Notes under the pieces: generated by a model
Told to the model about the DNA's origin: nothing
The model's database searches: none
What the model saw: only the letters and a program-made list of their open reading frames with translations
Part shown: in pieces, positions 47,076 to 59,817 of the stretch
Layout: the number at the start of each line of letters is the position of its first letter
How positions within the stretch are numbered: position 1 is the first letter of the stretch
Source: Prunella strophiata
Lineage: Eukaryota; Chordata; Aves; Passeriformes; Prunellidae
Assembly: GCA_036583965.1 (NCBI GenBank)
Contig: JAZBQD010000017.1
Span: forward strand, 23,532,385-23,596,384
DNA length: 64,000 nt
Direction: 5' to 3'
Position numbers and translations under genes: made by a program

Positions 47076-49885
47076 TTATCTTCAGGACTCTGAAATATGG
47101 GCTATTAGTACCTCATTCCTCATAACTAGAAGCAAGGCAAAAATAGAAACTCTTTAAAACAAGAAATCTGTTTAATTATTTCTGTCCTACAAACAGAATT
47201 TAAATTATTTTAATTTAAATTCTAAATAATTTTAATTATTTCTGTCCTTTGCCAGAATCTTGTTTTCATGTCAGGTTCCTGTTTAACTTTTTGGGAGTAG
47301 CGGGGGCTAAAATACAGCAGCCTTGGGATAGGCAGGACTCTGAGACATCATTTACTGAGGACACTGACAGGTGCAGAAAGAGGGTGACCAGGTTTACCTT
47401 AGGAAAGTGGCAGCAGGGTGTACAGTAACATGGTATTTGTCAGAACAGTGTCCTGCAGTGTGGCAGTCTGATATTTGCTTGCCCTGTGGATAGCACAGTT
47501 AAAGTACATTGCAAGTCTAACCAGCAAGAATTAGGCATGGAGCACCAAAAATGATTCAGAATAACTCTTGGGTTATTTTATGAGGATCTCTTTGTGAGGG
47601 TGCAATGAACAATGTTTCCTGGTACCCAATTTTTATAGCTGTGAAGTGTGGTCATGTTTGTTAGCAAACTCTTGACAAAATGGAAAAACAGAAAGAAATG
47701 TGAAACATCTCATATGAGTGTTTGAGATCCCATATACACAGAGCCATGGGGTTTGTTTTCAAGATGGAAGTGTTTAGCAATAAGGTGCTGTTGGTTGACT
47801 ATATTATAAGTGTGTTGATCCAACACAGTGACTCTGGCTTCAATGTTTGCAAAGGGTTTCAAGGTTTTCAAATTCTTGGATTACAAATTGCTGATAGAAA
47901 GAAATTTATATCTGTTAGTGTTATTACTTAGATTGTTCCCACCACTGTAAAGGCACAGAATAGTAATAGTTTCTGGTGGTAACAATTAAATTATTGAGTT
48001 CCTTAGGATTTGAAACTAAACTGCAAATAATAAGAATAAGAATAAAAAAATACACAGGCAAAATAAAATCACCACACTGGCATATGTCACATATTTACAG
48101 GACAGAAAAGCTGTTCCAATTTCTGTTTATACAGTCCACATGCTTTTTGGAAAAAAAAAAAAGGTCAAGAATCCATTAGTGAGAAACTGCACTAATGGCA
48201 TTGATAGACGTATTCTAAACAGATTCCTTCTGAGCAATTATCCACAATCAATAAATGGGAACTGTTTGCATTTGATTGAAAGACAAAAGTCTCTTCTTAA
48301 ACTGAAGGGTGGGTTATTCGGAAGCTGGTGAAACACCTCTAAGGATTAAGAGGAACCATACAGAATTAAAACTTCCCCAAACCTCAGTAAAAGCCTGTAC
48401 ATTACAGATTATGTTTACCAGTAGCGCTATTGTTCAATATGATCCCATTTTCAGACAGACAAAGGAGACCATTCTCTGCAAGTTTCCTTTTAATTTTTCC
48501 ATGTTTTTTAACAGCCAGATTGTGACTACTGATGTCATCTGACTTCTGTAGGAATCATTGTTGGAGACACTAGGGAGGATGCAACTTTAGCTGAGCCTTC
48601 TCAGACTATTTCCTAAGGGAGCCTGTATCAAATCATTGCTCCTCTCATTCCAGATTCTTGCTCCAAGAGATTAATTTTAAAAAATAAGAATTGTTACCTT
48701 CTAGTGAGAAAGGTTTATATGTCTTCAAACTTCTGAGTCCAAAAGGTAAGTTTAACAGGTAAGTTAATTTGGAGTCCAGCCCTTGACTTGAGGTAGCAAA
48801 GTAATTGGGCAACATCTTGTTTTAGTGTAGATTATAATTAATTACTACAAGTGTGTGTAGTGTATTCATTTGTTGCTGTCAAGAAATAATGTTTCCAGAG
48901 GAAAAACAGGTTACTAATACTGTTCTCACAAATATATGGGCTTTTTGCCATAAATATTTTTTTGAATGTGAAGCATGTAGCTATGCACTCAGAAATAACT
49001 GCCAATGGCTAAAATGGATTGAAGTGAATGTATAGTATTCTACCTATTTTAGTAGCTTGAAAATTTTTTGATTTTGCTTTAAGAAAATATGACAGCCTCT
49101 ATATGTTTTTTGTTTAAACCTAATGAAAATGAACCTCAACAATACAAAATATCTCCACTTAACTGCCTACTTAAGTTCTCCTTCTGGTCATAGATGGCAA
49201 CTGAACTCTAATCCTACTTTTGCCTTTATTATGCTATTATTATTGCTAGTGTTATTATTAATTTTCTCTTTGTATTCAGGTTCCAGCTTCTTTTCACTTG
49301 GCTGCTGATTATTACTGGAGGAAGATGAAAACACAAGCGACTTAGTGATCTAAATCTTCATGCCTTCAGAATAAGAAGACTTTACTTATGGTTTACTGGA
49401 AAAGAGGATGCATTGATCACCATTAAAATATTACCTTGTGGAAGACTTGGTCTCTCAGGAGACAGCCTTGGAAGCTTATTACTGAGCATCTGAGAAGTCT
49501 CATGGAAAAGCAGGAAGGAGAATCTGATCTAACCAGTTGCTGCATAGACATCACCCTCCCCCTAATGTAATAACGTTGCTACTGGCATCTTCACCCCACA
49601 TCATGGACCCTGATCCCTGGATTTGGGAAGACAGAGTAGGTGTGTTACTGTGGCCATTGGTTTTACACCAGGAGCAGAAGTATGAAGGTCTCTGATACCA
49701 AAGAAGGAAAAGGTGTTTTCAACTCATGTTTTTGCAACCACTCTTTACTGATGAAGTCCAGCTCTTTGGTTTTGCTGTGCAAGGAGGCTCTAGAGAGAGA
49801 CTGAGACGTGGGCATCACAACTATTTTCAAAAAGGTAGCATTGCTTGCTGACAATCCCAAGCAACCTACTTTAGCTCTAGTTCCT
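47076..49885. other. Unique AT-rich non-coding DNA
   Basis: At 47170-47250 an AT-rich palindromic patch (arms AATTTAAA and TTTAAATT around 47198-47221) is flanked by two copies of TTTAATTATTTCTGTCC (about 47171 and 47231), a local duplication. No gene recognised. Confidence 0.45.
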
Positions 49886-49908
49886 TTTTTTTTTTTTTTT
49901 TTTTTTTC
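49886..49908 (+). repeat. T-run of about 22 bases
   Basis: Uninterrupted T-run. The Lys-rich minus-strand frame that crosses it is not a gene. Confidence 0.9.
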
Positions 49909-52900
49909 TATTCTATACCTTGTATCCTCGAGCTGTCTTTCCTTAAAACTGTAGCTCCAACCTTGTGCTCTCTTGTTCATTTCTTCTGTTTCTTTTACTT
50001 ACTCAACTAAGGGCTATCTTTGGTTAGTTTTCTTACCCCCTAAAGAATTGATCCCCCAACTTCTTAGAGCACTGACTGTGTCATAGACAGCAAAACAAGT
50101 TGGAGCCAACATCACCCTCTTAAATAGATGTTTGCTTTCTGAGTAATCCACCTACTACTGCTGTGCCACTTGTCCAAAATACTTAAGGAGTGGGGGGCTG
50201 AGTGGTTGTATCTGTAGGATTTACAGAGGAATAACATTGTGAATAATTGATTAAAGTATTTGTGTTGACTGACTGTACTCAAAATTATTTGAAATCCAAT
50301 GCCATTGTAAACTCATTCTTTGCCAAAACATTTGTTTGGGATTTTTTTTTTTTTTTTAAACTATTTCAAAGATTTGTTGAATGTTTTTCTGGATACCCTG
50401 TTACAATAGGTAAACAATTCACTCCATGTTAAGTTTCTTTATGGCTTTTGTTATAAATTAATCCTTATTTTTCTCCTAAAGAAAGAAGCTCTGAGTGGAT
50501 GTACTATAAAGAAATTAAAGGAATTAATTCATAAATATGTAATGCAATGAGGTTAATGGAGAATTAATCAAATAATCTGTTCTGATTATTGTTGCAGTGA
50601 CTCCTCAGTCACTAAGTTTTTTGTTTTTTACTCAGTTCATGTACAGACTTTATTTTCCTAGCAACACTCCATCCTGTTGAAGGATCCTGATCTTGTTTAT
50701 TATCATTGACCAATTCTAACCCTGGAATTACTTCAAGCAATTTCAGTATTGATTGGCCTTTTAAACCTTCGAATAATTGACTTTACATTTATATTCTTCC
50801 AGACTGACAGTCATGCTGGCTTTATGTGCTGTTCATTTGTATCTCTCCTTTTGTTCATCTGTGTCTTTTGTTCAATGTCTTTCTTTCTCCCTTGCATTGT
50901 GGCATTAAAGTTTGTGACTGATTAACATTTGCATTAAGTTACTGCTTTTATGCCATTCCTAAAGATTTCCCATAAAATTTCAGGAAAAGATGAATATGAA
51001 TAAAAACCATAAAGCTCCCGCGTAAAAAAGAAATGTAATTGCATATATAAATCTGTGAGCAACTGACACTATTTGCATGTTTAAAGTTACCCATGTACTA
51101 CTTCTAATCTGGGTCATGGGAAAGAAGAATATGCTTGTGATTTTAGAAGGTTTCACTAGCAGTTTTTTGAATAGAAACCATGAATCAGCTTCCATGATGT
51201 TCAGAATTATTTTCATTTACATTCTCCAAATGTTTCTGAAAGCAAGTTTTTGTTCAGAAGAATGTTCATTGCTAAGTAAAATATCGGAGATAAGGGTGTG
51301 AATGCATGTTTGTATGAGTATTGGCACTGGAAGCATTTACATGGCCATCTGGACAACTCTGTTGGTTTGGGAGACATTCAAAAATTAGCATGTGATTTGG
51401 AAATCATAAGTGGAGTGCAAAAACAGAGTAGCACAGTGGTGTTAGTTTCAGCATCAGTACAGTAAATCATTCAAGAGCAACCTATGGAATAAAATTTCAT
51501 TAAGTAATACTTTTCCTTACTCAATTCAGTCAGGTTTTGTCAAGCTGGAAAAAAATGGATTTAGAAATAATCAAAATATTTGCAGAAGTCCCTACTGAAG
51601 TATAGAGGGTATGAATACATGAGCAAGACACTTGCCATTATTCAAAAACTTTTCCGTTTTCCACAAAGCTATTCATCACTTCACTTTAAATAACATTAAT
51701 CAATCAAATTCCTATTTTTGAACCTAGCTACTATGAAAAACCTCAAAATAAAGATTATGGAACTTGGTTCTTTTATTTTGTGCTTTTTTCACAACATGCT
51801 GGTGGCAGAAATAAAACACAGTAGCAAACAACAGATGTGGACAGAGGATGAGAGTATGTAAACCTAGTCTTTAGAGAGTTCATCTTTAAGAAACCACTTT
51901 ATACATGTCCATAGCTGAAATGAACTGTGCCACTTGGCTTTATTATAACCATGACTTCAGTTAATGTGATTGGCATGAACATGAGTAACATCCAGAGTTC
52001 CTGGGTCCCATGCTCTGATTGCTTGCTGCTAGCAAGTTGTCCCAAGGCTCTCTGGCAGAAATTGGGCACCTTCTATGGGCAGAAAAGGCAGTATTTGAAA
52101 ACATAATTGTTTGAATGTCAAGCCGTGATAAAATGTTTCTTAATTGGAAGCTCATGTCAACCCATTACTAACAACAAAGAAAACTTTCAGCTAGAAGAGG
52201 GAGGAAGGAAGTAAACAATTGAACACAACTCATTCACATATTTTTTCATGAAAACTTGTTATTACTGCTGCATATTTTTTAGAGATTAATATACCTCCTT
52301 ATATATTCTAGCTTTCTTGTATATTTCAAAAACATTTTCAGTGGAGGAACATGTTGAAAAAATTCCAAGAATAAAGATTAGTGTCTCCATTTAGGCTCAT
52401 CCTTTTGCATGAGTAGAAATGATGTTATATTTTTTATCATGGCTAGCCCTTTGAGTAAGATGTAAGAGATACATGATATTTGGCTTCAACTGGAAATAAC
52501 TACTTTTACTGAAGACATTTCACATCTGGCATGTTATCCTTCTCAGTGTGATGTAAATAGAAAAGAAAAATAAAGGAAAAACCAAGACAAAAAAAATCCA
52601 ACCCCCCCCCCCCCACACTTTTTATTAAGGATTAGTATTAGTATTATGTAAAGGATAGACAGAATTATGGCAGCCCCTCTCTCATTTGTATCAAGCAGCA
52701 AATATATTTTTAAATCTTCCCAGAAAAAGAAGTGAAGGTGAAAGTAGCAATATGATCAATAGCTGTTACTTTGGTATGCAGCATGCCTGAATGAAAAAAC
52801 AGACATAGATGTACAGTCATCTGGGGCCCAGTGTTAGGATCCTCACTTTTTGAACAATTTCCTTGGGAGCTCCCTTGATATTTCAATTATTCTGTTTAAG

Positions 52901-54075
52901 TATTGAAATTGCCTTTAATCTTCCAAATAGTTCTAGTTTCGTGAGTTTAAGGAAAAGCTGTTTGACAGTGGTTTTTTTTACACTTCTAAGGAATCTAATC
53001 TTGTAGCTACTTCAAAGGTACAGAGCTCCAGGACCATTACTGTTGGCTTTGCTGCAGCTGTGTTGGACATAAAACACCTACTGTGCTTCACTGACTTGGA
53101 TTGCTCACAAGCCACCTGCTCCCAGGGTCACTCTGATCCACCACTGTAATCAGGATGTTTAATTATTATTTTAATTATCTTTAATTATCATTGGGAGTTG
53201 CAATCTTGTGCACAAAGCTCCTATCACTAAAATTCTTTATGCTAAAAGGAAGCATTTTCACTGGTGTATAGTGTGTAGCTCATACTAGGAAAACCAGTAA
53301 AAGGGACAGTGGGAAAAAAACAAGGAGACAAAACAAATATTTGTGGTCCTTGTGTAAAGCCACTGAAGTGACGCCCTTAATCTCTGGTGGGACAAGGAGT
53401 ACAGAGATAGTAATAGGAGAGAAGTGCCTGAGGCTGGGAATCAGATATGGAAATTAGGCTGATACCAGGTGAAAACACTTATCCTCTGGAGAAAACATTC
53501 AAGCAGCAATGAAGCACTCTGATAGGAATGATGGAAAGAGCCAGATGAACAGAAAAAATATACAAGCACTTTGTCCATTTCTGGCCAAAAAACAAGTTAA
53601 AATCACTAAAATTAACATTTGCTGTTACAACAGGGAATTCTTGTTAAGATGAAGCAGGAATGGAAACCTCAAGTTGTTAATTTATATGTAAAATAAATTC
53701 TTTTTAATTAGGTTTGGCTGAAAGCTGCTGCACCTGATGCTTTTTGATATTTTCTGTATCAGTCAAAGAAGAAAAGGAAGACAGAGAATGAAAAATAACA
53801 ATTTCAATGCTATTTGCATAGAATCTAGGACTACAGAATTAGAGGATGTTGCCACTTCTATATTTTGGCTCTCATGCAATACAGAATACAAGTTAAAAAA
53901 ATGATCTGCAAGGTACACTATGAACCAGCCAAAACAAACAGAGAAGAGAACTGGCTGAAAGAGAAGCTATTACCTGAAGTGAACAGAAAAGAAAGGATCT
54001 TCAAGAGAGCACATTTATTTAGTGCCATATAGATAATATTTAACTTACATAAGAAAGAGGGTCATTAATTTATTA
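49909..54075. other. Unique AT-rich non-coding DNA
   Basis: No gene or transposon recognised over about 4.1 kb. Noted items are a T-run at 50341-50357, a homeodomain-core-rich stretch at 50450-50620 with a 7-bp-arm inverted repeat at 50596-50613 (AGTGACT, 4-bp loop, AGTCACT), and a C13 run at 52602-52614. Confidence 0.45.
52602..52614 (+). repeat. C13 homopolymer
   Basis: Thirteen consecutive C residues follow an A-rich stretch. This is rare in AT-rich DNA and prone to length error in sequencing. Confidence 0.92.
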
Positions 54076-54508
54076 GAGGCCTGGAGCACCTCTCCTGCAA
54101 AGACAAGTTGAGAGAGTCGGGGCTGTTCAGCCTGAAGAAGGGAAAGGTCCAGGGAGACCTCACTGCAGCCTTCCAGTACCTGAAGGGGTCTACAAGAAGT
54201 CTGGAGAAAGATTATTTACAAAGGCATGTGGTGATAGGAAAAGAAAGAACGGATTCCAACTGCATAAGTAGGTTTAGATCAGATATCAGAAGAACATTTT
54301 TACTGTGAAGGTGGTGAAACACTGGAACAGGTTGCCCAGAGAATTTGTGGATGCCCCGTCTCTAAGAGTGTTCAATGCCAGATTGGATGAGGCATTGAGA
54401 AACCTGTTCTAATAGGAGGTGTCCTTGTCCATGCAGTGTTGGTTGAAACAAAATTATCTTTAAGGCCTCTTCCAAAACAAACTATTCAATGATTCTATAA
54501 GTCTGTGC
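54076..54508 (+). mobile_element. CR1 LINE, 3' fragment with complete tail
   Basis: The copy begins in the last part of ORF2 (aggcctggagcacctctcct at about 54076, then ESGLFSLKKGKVQGDLTAAF in the frame from 54108). The 3'UTR has ggtggtgaaacactggaaca at about 54310 and caggttgcccagagaatttg at about 54329, and ends with the octamer-type tail caatgattctataagtctgt near 54487-54506. It is a typical 5'-truncated dead copy. Confidence 0.94.
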
Positions 54509-55184
54509 AGGGAAAGGAAGGAGAGTATTGCTGCAAGCTATGCAGAGGTAAAAATAATGTCAGTAAATTACTCAGTCATTCCTCTGCCTAGTAGCAGATG
54601 CTAGGGCAATGGTGCAAGAGTGAAGGGAAAGGAGAAGGACAGGAGAACAATTCTATGAGGACCTCTTCCTATACAGAAGAACTGAGGCTAGTGATTGAAT
54701 GCTGCTGTTTCATCTGATCAGTGATACTACTGGTCTGGATCCTCAGCTGAAGCAACTCAGATGAACCACATTGATATGAGTAGAATAATTTTAATTTATG
54801 TTGCAATCTATGAAGCTTGCTTATGAAGGCCTAGTCACAAACAAATCCCTGAGGGAATGGTGCTTTTGTTAAGAAAGGATGAGCTTCAACTCCTGGGATT
54901 TCCTCCTCTGGCACAGTATTAATATCACACATTTAATATGATTAAAATATGTTAATGAGACTAAACCGATTTAAACATGTTTCAGGGTTTAACATGTTAA
55001 AAAGCAGCCTCCCTCTTACACTTGCATTTCCTGGGATTTGTGGCAGCACAGCTGTTCAGCAGCTATGCCACGACCGGCATCAAGAAATTCATCCAGCAAT
55101 AAAACTCCAAACACCCCATGTTTTCCATAAATGTTTCTGGTACAATCTGATCCAATTTCTTCAATCTGGTTCTCAGCATTCTCC
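54509..55184. other. Unique spacer between two CR1 pieces
   Basis: About 680 bp that I could not assign to CR1. A 79-codon frame at 54949-55188 has no domain. Confidence 0.45.
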
Positions 55185-56128
55185 TTAAAGATGAAGCTGG
55201 AACTGAACTTGCAACAGATGTAAAGAATAACAAAAAGGCCTTCTACAGGTGTGTTTGCTGGAAAAAGCAGGCCAATTACCTATGCTGGTAAATTGGTGAC
55301 AGCCCATAGGAGAAGGTGACCACCTGAGGAATCTGAATGTACATAAGTCCAAGGGACCTGATGAAATTTGTCAGTGTCCTGAAGCCATTGACTGATGCAG
55401 CTGCCAAGTCACTCTCCATCATATTTGAAAAGTCATGGCAGTCAGGCAAACCTCCATGTGACTGGAAAAGGGAAAATATTGTACCCACATTTAACAAGGG
55501 CAGAAAGGAGGACCCTGGGAACTACTGATCTAGTACCTGGGAAGAGCATAGAACAGATCCTCCTAGAAGCTGGGATAATGGACACAGGGAGGACAGGGAG
55601 GTGATTTGAGACAGTCAGCTTGGCTTCACCAAGGGAAAATCCTGACTGGCCAACCTAGTGGTCTTCTATGATGGGGTGATTGCATCTGTGGACAAGAGAA
55701 AGAGTACAGATGTCAAATACCTGGACTTATGCAAAGTCTTTGACATGTCTTCCCCTAAATATCTTTCTCTCCAAATTGGAGTGTGATGGATTTGATGAGT
55801 CAACTGTTAGATGGATAGAAAAGTGGGTGGACTGTCACATCCAGAGTGTAGTGGTCAACATCTCAGAGTGCCAGTGGAGATCAGTGAAAGGTGATGTCCC
55901 TCAGGGGCCTGTATCTGGACCAGTGTTATTCAACAGCTTCATCAATGACACACATGAAGGGATCAAGTGCACCCTCAGCAAATTTGCAGATGATCCCAAG
56001 CTGAGTGGTGCTGTTGACAAACCTGAAGGCATGCCATCCAGAGGGACCTGGACAAGGTGGAGAAGTGGGCCCATGGGAATCTAATGAGATTTAACAAGAC
56101 CAAGTGCAAGGTGTGCCTGGGCTGAGAC
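55185..56128 (+). mobile_element. CR1 LINE, RT core without 3' end
   Basis: Starts with the linker upstream of RT (ELELATDVKNNKKAFYRCV from about 55195), then SPRDLMKFVSVLKPL at about 55346, and the RT block ending in KGRKEDPGNY at about 55525. Further on come VPQGPVSGPVLFNSFINDTHEGIKCTLSKFADDPK, with VPQG at about 55896 and the catalytic FADD at 55983-55994, both intact. The sequence stops resembling CR1 just after the KCKV segment at about 56128, before the thumb and 3'UTR. Several stops and frameshifts lie between these blocks, so no functional protein is encoded. Loss of the 3' end is unusual for CR1, which is normally truncated at its 5' end. Confidence 0.93.
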
Positions 56129-57239
56129 AACTCCCAGTATCTTCTCCATGCTGAACAAACAAGTGTCCTCATGCTGTCCTTACAAAGTCTTGATCCAATA
56201 GCCTCTGAGCTCTTCCAGTGCAGCCCTTGCTGCTGTGGTTGTGCTGCATCAAAAAAACCATGCAGCTTCACAAAAGCCTGTGCTGACACATTGCAGGGGT
56301 AGGCAAGCTCAAAGGATTGAGCACTGCTGAAGTTGTTCCTCCACAGAGGAAATCTCTGCAAGACTGTGGATGAGATTCTCTGCCCAGGGCAAGCCCTGAC
56401 TGGAAAATTACTTTTACCTTGTAATTGCCATGGGGGTGTCAGATCCCCTGCCTAGTTCTCCTCATGGCCACACAAATGTCTAAAGATGTTCTAAGAATTT
56501 CACCTCTGAAAATCAGCTTGCTTTATGTGCCTGTTTCAGGTTGCACTTCAAAAGCATAAGGGACTTCACAGCACCAGCTAGGTGTGTAGCTCTTTCCTCA
56601 GAAAATAAATGTATTTTTTTCTCTTTAATAGAGAACTTGGGAAACACAGACAACTGCAGAAAAATTTTTAATGACATAGACATTTTCTTATTCTTAACAA
56701 TTATTCATTTTTTTAAGAGAGGTGAAGCTACTTCCCAAAACTTGAAAGATATAATTATTTTTTTCCCCAGCAACAAAATAAACATCCTGTAATTCATGTT
56801 CTCTTGAATATGAAAAATATATTTACTAGTCAATCTTTTACTCAGGTTACTTTTTATGTGGCTGATTCTTTTTGTTTTACATATGAAAAATGAAAAAAAG
56901 TTCCATAGCTGTGTAGCCTTGAGGGATATTTTTGATATCTGAGTGTGGCAATTTTTCAGACACCACTATAAAGATTGTTACTGTATACAGTGTAATTCCT
57001 TTAAAATGTCTTTCCCTGCTACTGCAGCTGTGAATGATTTCCTTCAGGGGAAAGAAAAATCCTTTTTTATTCTGAAATAACCAACACCTGGCTGCTGCTC
57101 TGAGGGCTGTTCTTGCCTGATTGCAGCCCATCACCTTGCAGGGGCTCCCAGTGTTGCAGCTGAAATAGCTGCTAATAAAGTCCAGGGTAAGGAAGCGGAA
57201 AGGGTTTTGCATAATATCCACAGATGCTTAATTCAGCCT
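56129..57239. other. Unassigned sequence, possibly repeat-derived at its left end
   Basis: 56129-56400 is GC-richer and includes words loosely resembling the antisense CR1 3' region (ctccatgctgaacaaacaag at about 56143), but the match is too weak to call. The remainder is unique AT-rich DNA; the 114-codon minus frame at 56877-57221 has no domain. Confidence 0.4.
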
Positions 57240-57720
57240 CATGGTGAGATATTCAGGGTCCAAGGGCACACTCATGGGGAGAGTCCAGGTTTCTGCATCT
57301 CCAGGGATAGAGGCTGAACAGTGGCATAGTGGCAGTACAAAGATGAGGGCCAGTGGGGGAACAGGAAAGGAGTGGCTGAGGGACATAGGAACAAGGGGAC
57401 GGAGCCAACGGGCTCTAGCAGCTTTTGAGGGCAGCTTCTCGTGTTGCCCTAACTCAGGGAATGCCTCTCAGGGTCTCCACATCCCAGCACCTCTGGGGAT
57501 CTCACCACGCAAGGCAGAGAAACAGGGCTAGTGGTGCATTTCATTGTCCTCACAGCCCTGGGGCCCTGTCCTTGCTTTACACCATATAGGATTCTCCAGC
57601 CTGTGGGGCCAGGCAGGAGACCTCTCTTTCTGCTGGCAGGGACAACCCAAGGAACTTGAATTACATGTGCAAGGAAGGTGATTGCAAAAGCCAGGGTTTT
57701 CTTCAATCAAGTCAGAGCCC
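57240..57720. other. GC-richer unassigned block
   Basis: Roughly 480 bp that is clearly richer in G and C than its flanks, with few CpG. Open frames exist on both strands (57241-57531 plus; 57449-57706 and 57528-57728 minus) without a recognisable domain. It could be an old retroviral or other repeat remnant or a conserved non-coding block. Confidence 0.4.
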
Positions 57721-58250
57721 CTTGTCATTACAAGTGGAAATGGACAGCTTTTAGATGGAATAATGTATGCTGCTGTAGATCTTCAGCTACTTATCTGAAC
57801 CAGTGTTAGATGAGAAAGTGATGAGTAAGTTTGTTTTCTCTACCATTATTAAGTTAATAGCTGCCCTTGGTAAAATCTGTCCAATTTTTAAGCTCGTGTA
57901 TATCTTGTAACAAAATTGCTACCAGTCATCAAATCAAAATTATTTGGGAACATTCTGGCTGAAGAGGATCTCAGTTGCAAGGAGTTGCTTGATTTGACTT
58001 TGCTCCCTTATCTATTGTGGAAGACATCAGGAATAGAGAATATTGGAAAGAAAAGGTACTAAAAGGTCACAGCTAATAGTGCCTTTATCACTTTGCTGTA
58101 GTCTGCTGGCACTTGTGACAAGAGTTGTTATGACATACATAGAAGTGGGAATAAAGTGCTGGCTGTGAGCAGATCACAGACAAAGGAAACCTCTTACTGC
58201 AACACAGCCCAAGGCAAACCCAAGTGACTCTGTGACTGCTGCAAGCAGGG

Positions 58251-58251
<1 letters not shown>
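57721..58251. other. Unique AT-rich non-coding DNA
   Basis: Nothing recognised. Confidence 0.45.

Positions 58252-58289
<38 letters not shown>
58252..58289 (+). repeat. T38 homopolymer followed by TTTG units
   Basis: Thirty-eight T residues, then GTTTGTTTG and another T-run up to about 58313. On the minus strand this is a poly(A) tract. The adjacent sequence to the right matches no transcript I recognise. Confidence 0.93.
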
Positions 58290-58290
<1 letters not shown>

Positions 58291-58313
58291 TTTGTTTGTT
58301 TTTGTTTTTTTTT

Positions 58314-58999
58314 AATTAGTAACATACCAAGCACTTTCAGAACAGTTTTTTCCAAAATCAAGAGAATTTGATTTTGAAAGGAACCCAGAGAAGCACAGTC
58401 ATATTCCTGCTCATGGAGAGTCACACATATAAATGCAAATGCCTCTTCTGGGAGAAGGGATAGATAGTCAAGTTTTCTCATTATGTTTTTGTGATTGAGT
58501 TTGTGTTTTTGTGCTTTTGTGATTGTTTTTGTGATGTATGGTAATCAAGGTGTGCCTGGAAAAACAAGGTCAGCGATGACAGCTGATTATATAGTGTCTG
58601 AAAATTGTACCCACTGATTTGAAGTCTAAATGCCCTCAATGAACTGAAGCTTGTGTTATAAATGCATGGAAAGGGCCAGGTGCCAGCATCAACAACCTCA
58701 GCAGCCTCTGGAGAGCTCTCTTTTTTGAACAGTGAGGATGAGATAGGTGAGTTGGTGGTCATGTTCAGACTGGAGGTGGGGAGCTGTCTGCCTGAAGACC
58801 ATATCCATGAGGTCACAATATGCCATCTGCCCTGCAGCTTGCACAATCTTCATGTGGCTGCTGCTGCACTGGGATTTTAAAGCAGCATTCACCCCTCTGA
58901 AGGAGGTTTCCATGTTTTTTTTTTATTTTCTTCTGTGCCTTATTGTTCTTAGACCCATGCAGATACAAAAATAACCTTCCCTTTGACTGTCCGCCCTGG
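58314..58999. other. Unique non-coding DNA
   Basis: Contains a short GTTTTTGTG/TTTTTGTGA tandem at about 58485-58535. The overlapping frames at 58481-58974 on both strands show no domain. Confidence 0.4.
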
Positions 59000-59480
59000 T
59001 CGATTCACTTCTCTTGAGACAGTTCCAGCTTATGTAACTAATCACTTCTTGCAAAGTGTCTCTGGATCCATACAAATAATTTGTAATGTTTAATTAAACT
59101 AAACTGTAATCAACAGAATTTATCTTTTGACTACTGTGTACCAGGGAAGCTTTATCTGCTGAAAATTCACAGTGAGATTGGCTTGACTTTTAAACGCACC
59201 ATGTGAGGTTCTCATTAGCCTTATTATAATTTATGAATAATAAATATGTAAGTGATGAGTTTCACATGGGAGATTTAATTCTGTTCTCTTATTTCTGATT
59301 AGCTGGAAATACACTCTGGCTCTGTCAGATAATTGGTAGCACTGCACACCAATAAGGCATTTCCCTACAATTCATCAGAAGCAGTTGAAATTAAAGAAGG
59401 CAGGAGCTGTTACATTTTTTTACAGTTTTGTAATGCCAACTTGTTGAAGTTATAACTCAGTCATTAATGTAATGTATGAA
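59000..59480. promoter_or_regulatory. Candidate conserved non-coding element rich in homeodomain motifs
   Basis: This block is repeat-free and dense in TAAT/ATTA/TTTAAT cores, for example at 59085-59115 and 59221-59250. It includes CTGTCA (59322-59327, the MEIS/TGIF half-site) two bases before TAATTG (59330-59335, a HOX-type core), a MEIS-HOX-like arrangement. The texture resembles vertebrate developmental enhancers, but conservation cannot be judged from one sequence. Confidence 0.33.
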
Positions 59481-59746
59481 TTATTAAATCTTTCTTATGT
59501 CAGGAATTTAAAAACTGAAAGCCCCAAACTGAAGATCTGAGCCTGGAGTATAAATGCTCTGGGAATCAGATTTCTGCCTTCCTTTCTGCCCCATTTCTTT
59601 TCTGAACTACTCTCCAAAAAAACCACAGCCATTTAGTTTGAGTAAAGTGGAGGGAAAGTAGTATCCTTAGGAATTTGAACTTTACATTCACAGCCCAAAG
59701 ATGTAATTTACCTGTGGTTTTTTGTTTGTTTTTTTTTTTTTTTTAG

Positions 59747-59817
59747 ATCCTGACATTGATGAGCTTGGCTATATGATGACTAATAAAATGTCACTGCAAA
59801 TGGAAGATTCCAAATAA
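59747..59817 (+). other. Possible short terminal coding exon (speculative)
   Basis: A strong acceptor-like context, sixteen T residues then AG (59729-59746), precedes a frame that after two bases reads PDIDELGYMMTNKMSLQ and five more residues to a TAA at 59815-59817, with AAATAAA overlapping the stop. If spliced from an upstream exon ending in G, the first codon would be Asp. I do not recognise the peptide. A 23-codon open stretch is well within chance, so this is recorded only because acceptor, frame, stop and polyadenylation-like signal coincide. Confidence 0.15.

Noticed and set aside
56129..56400. Possible continuation of CR1 or an antisense CR1 3'UTR
   Set aside because: Only a few short words match; too weak to annotate as an element.
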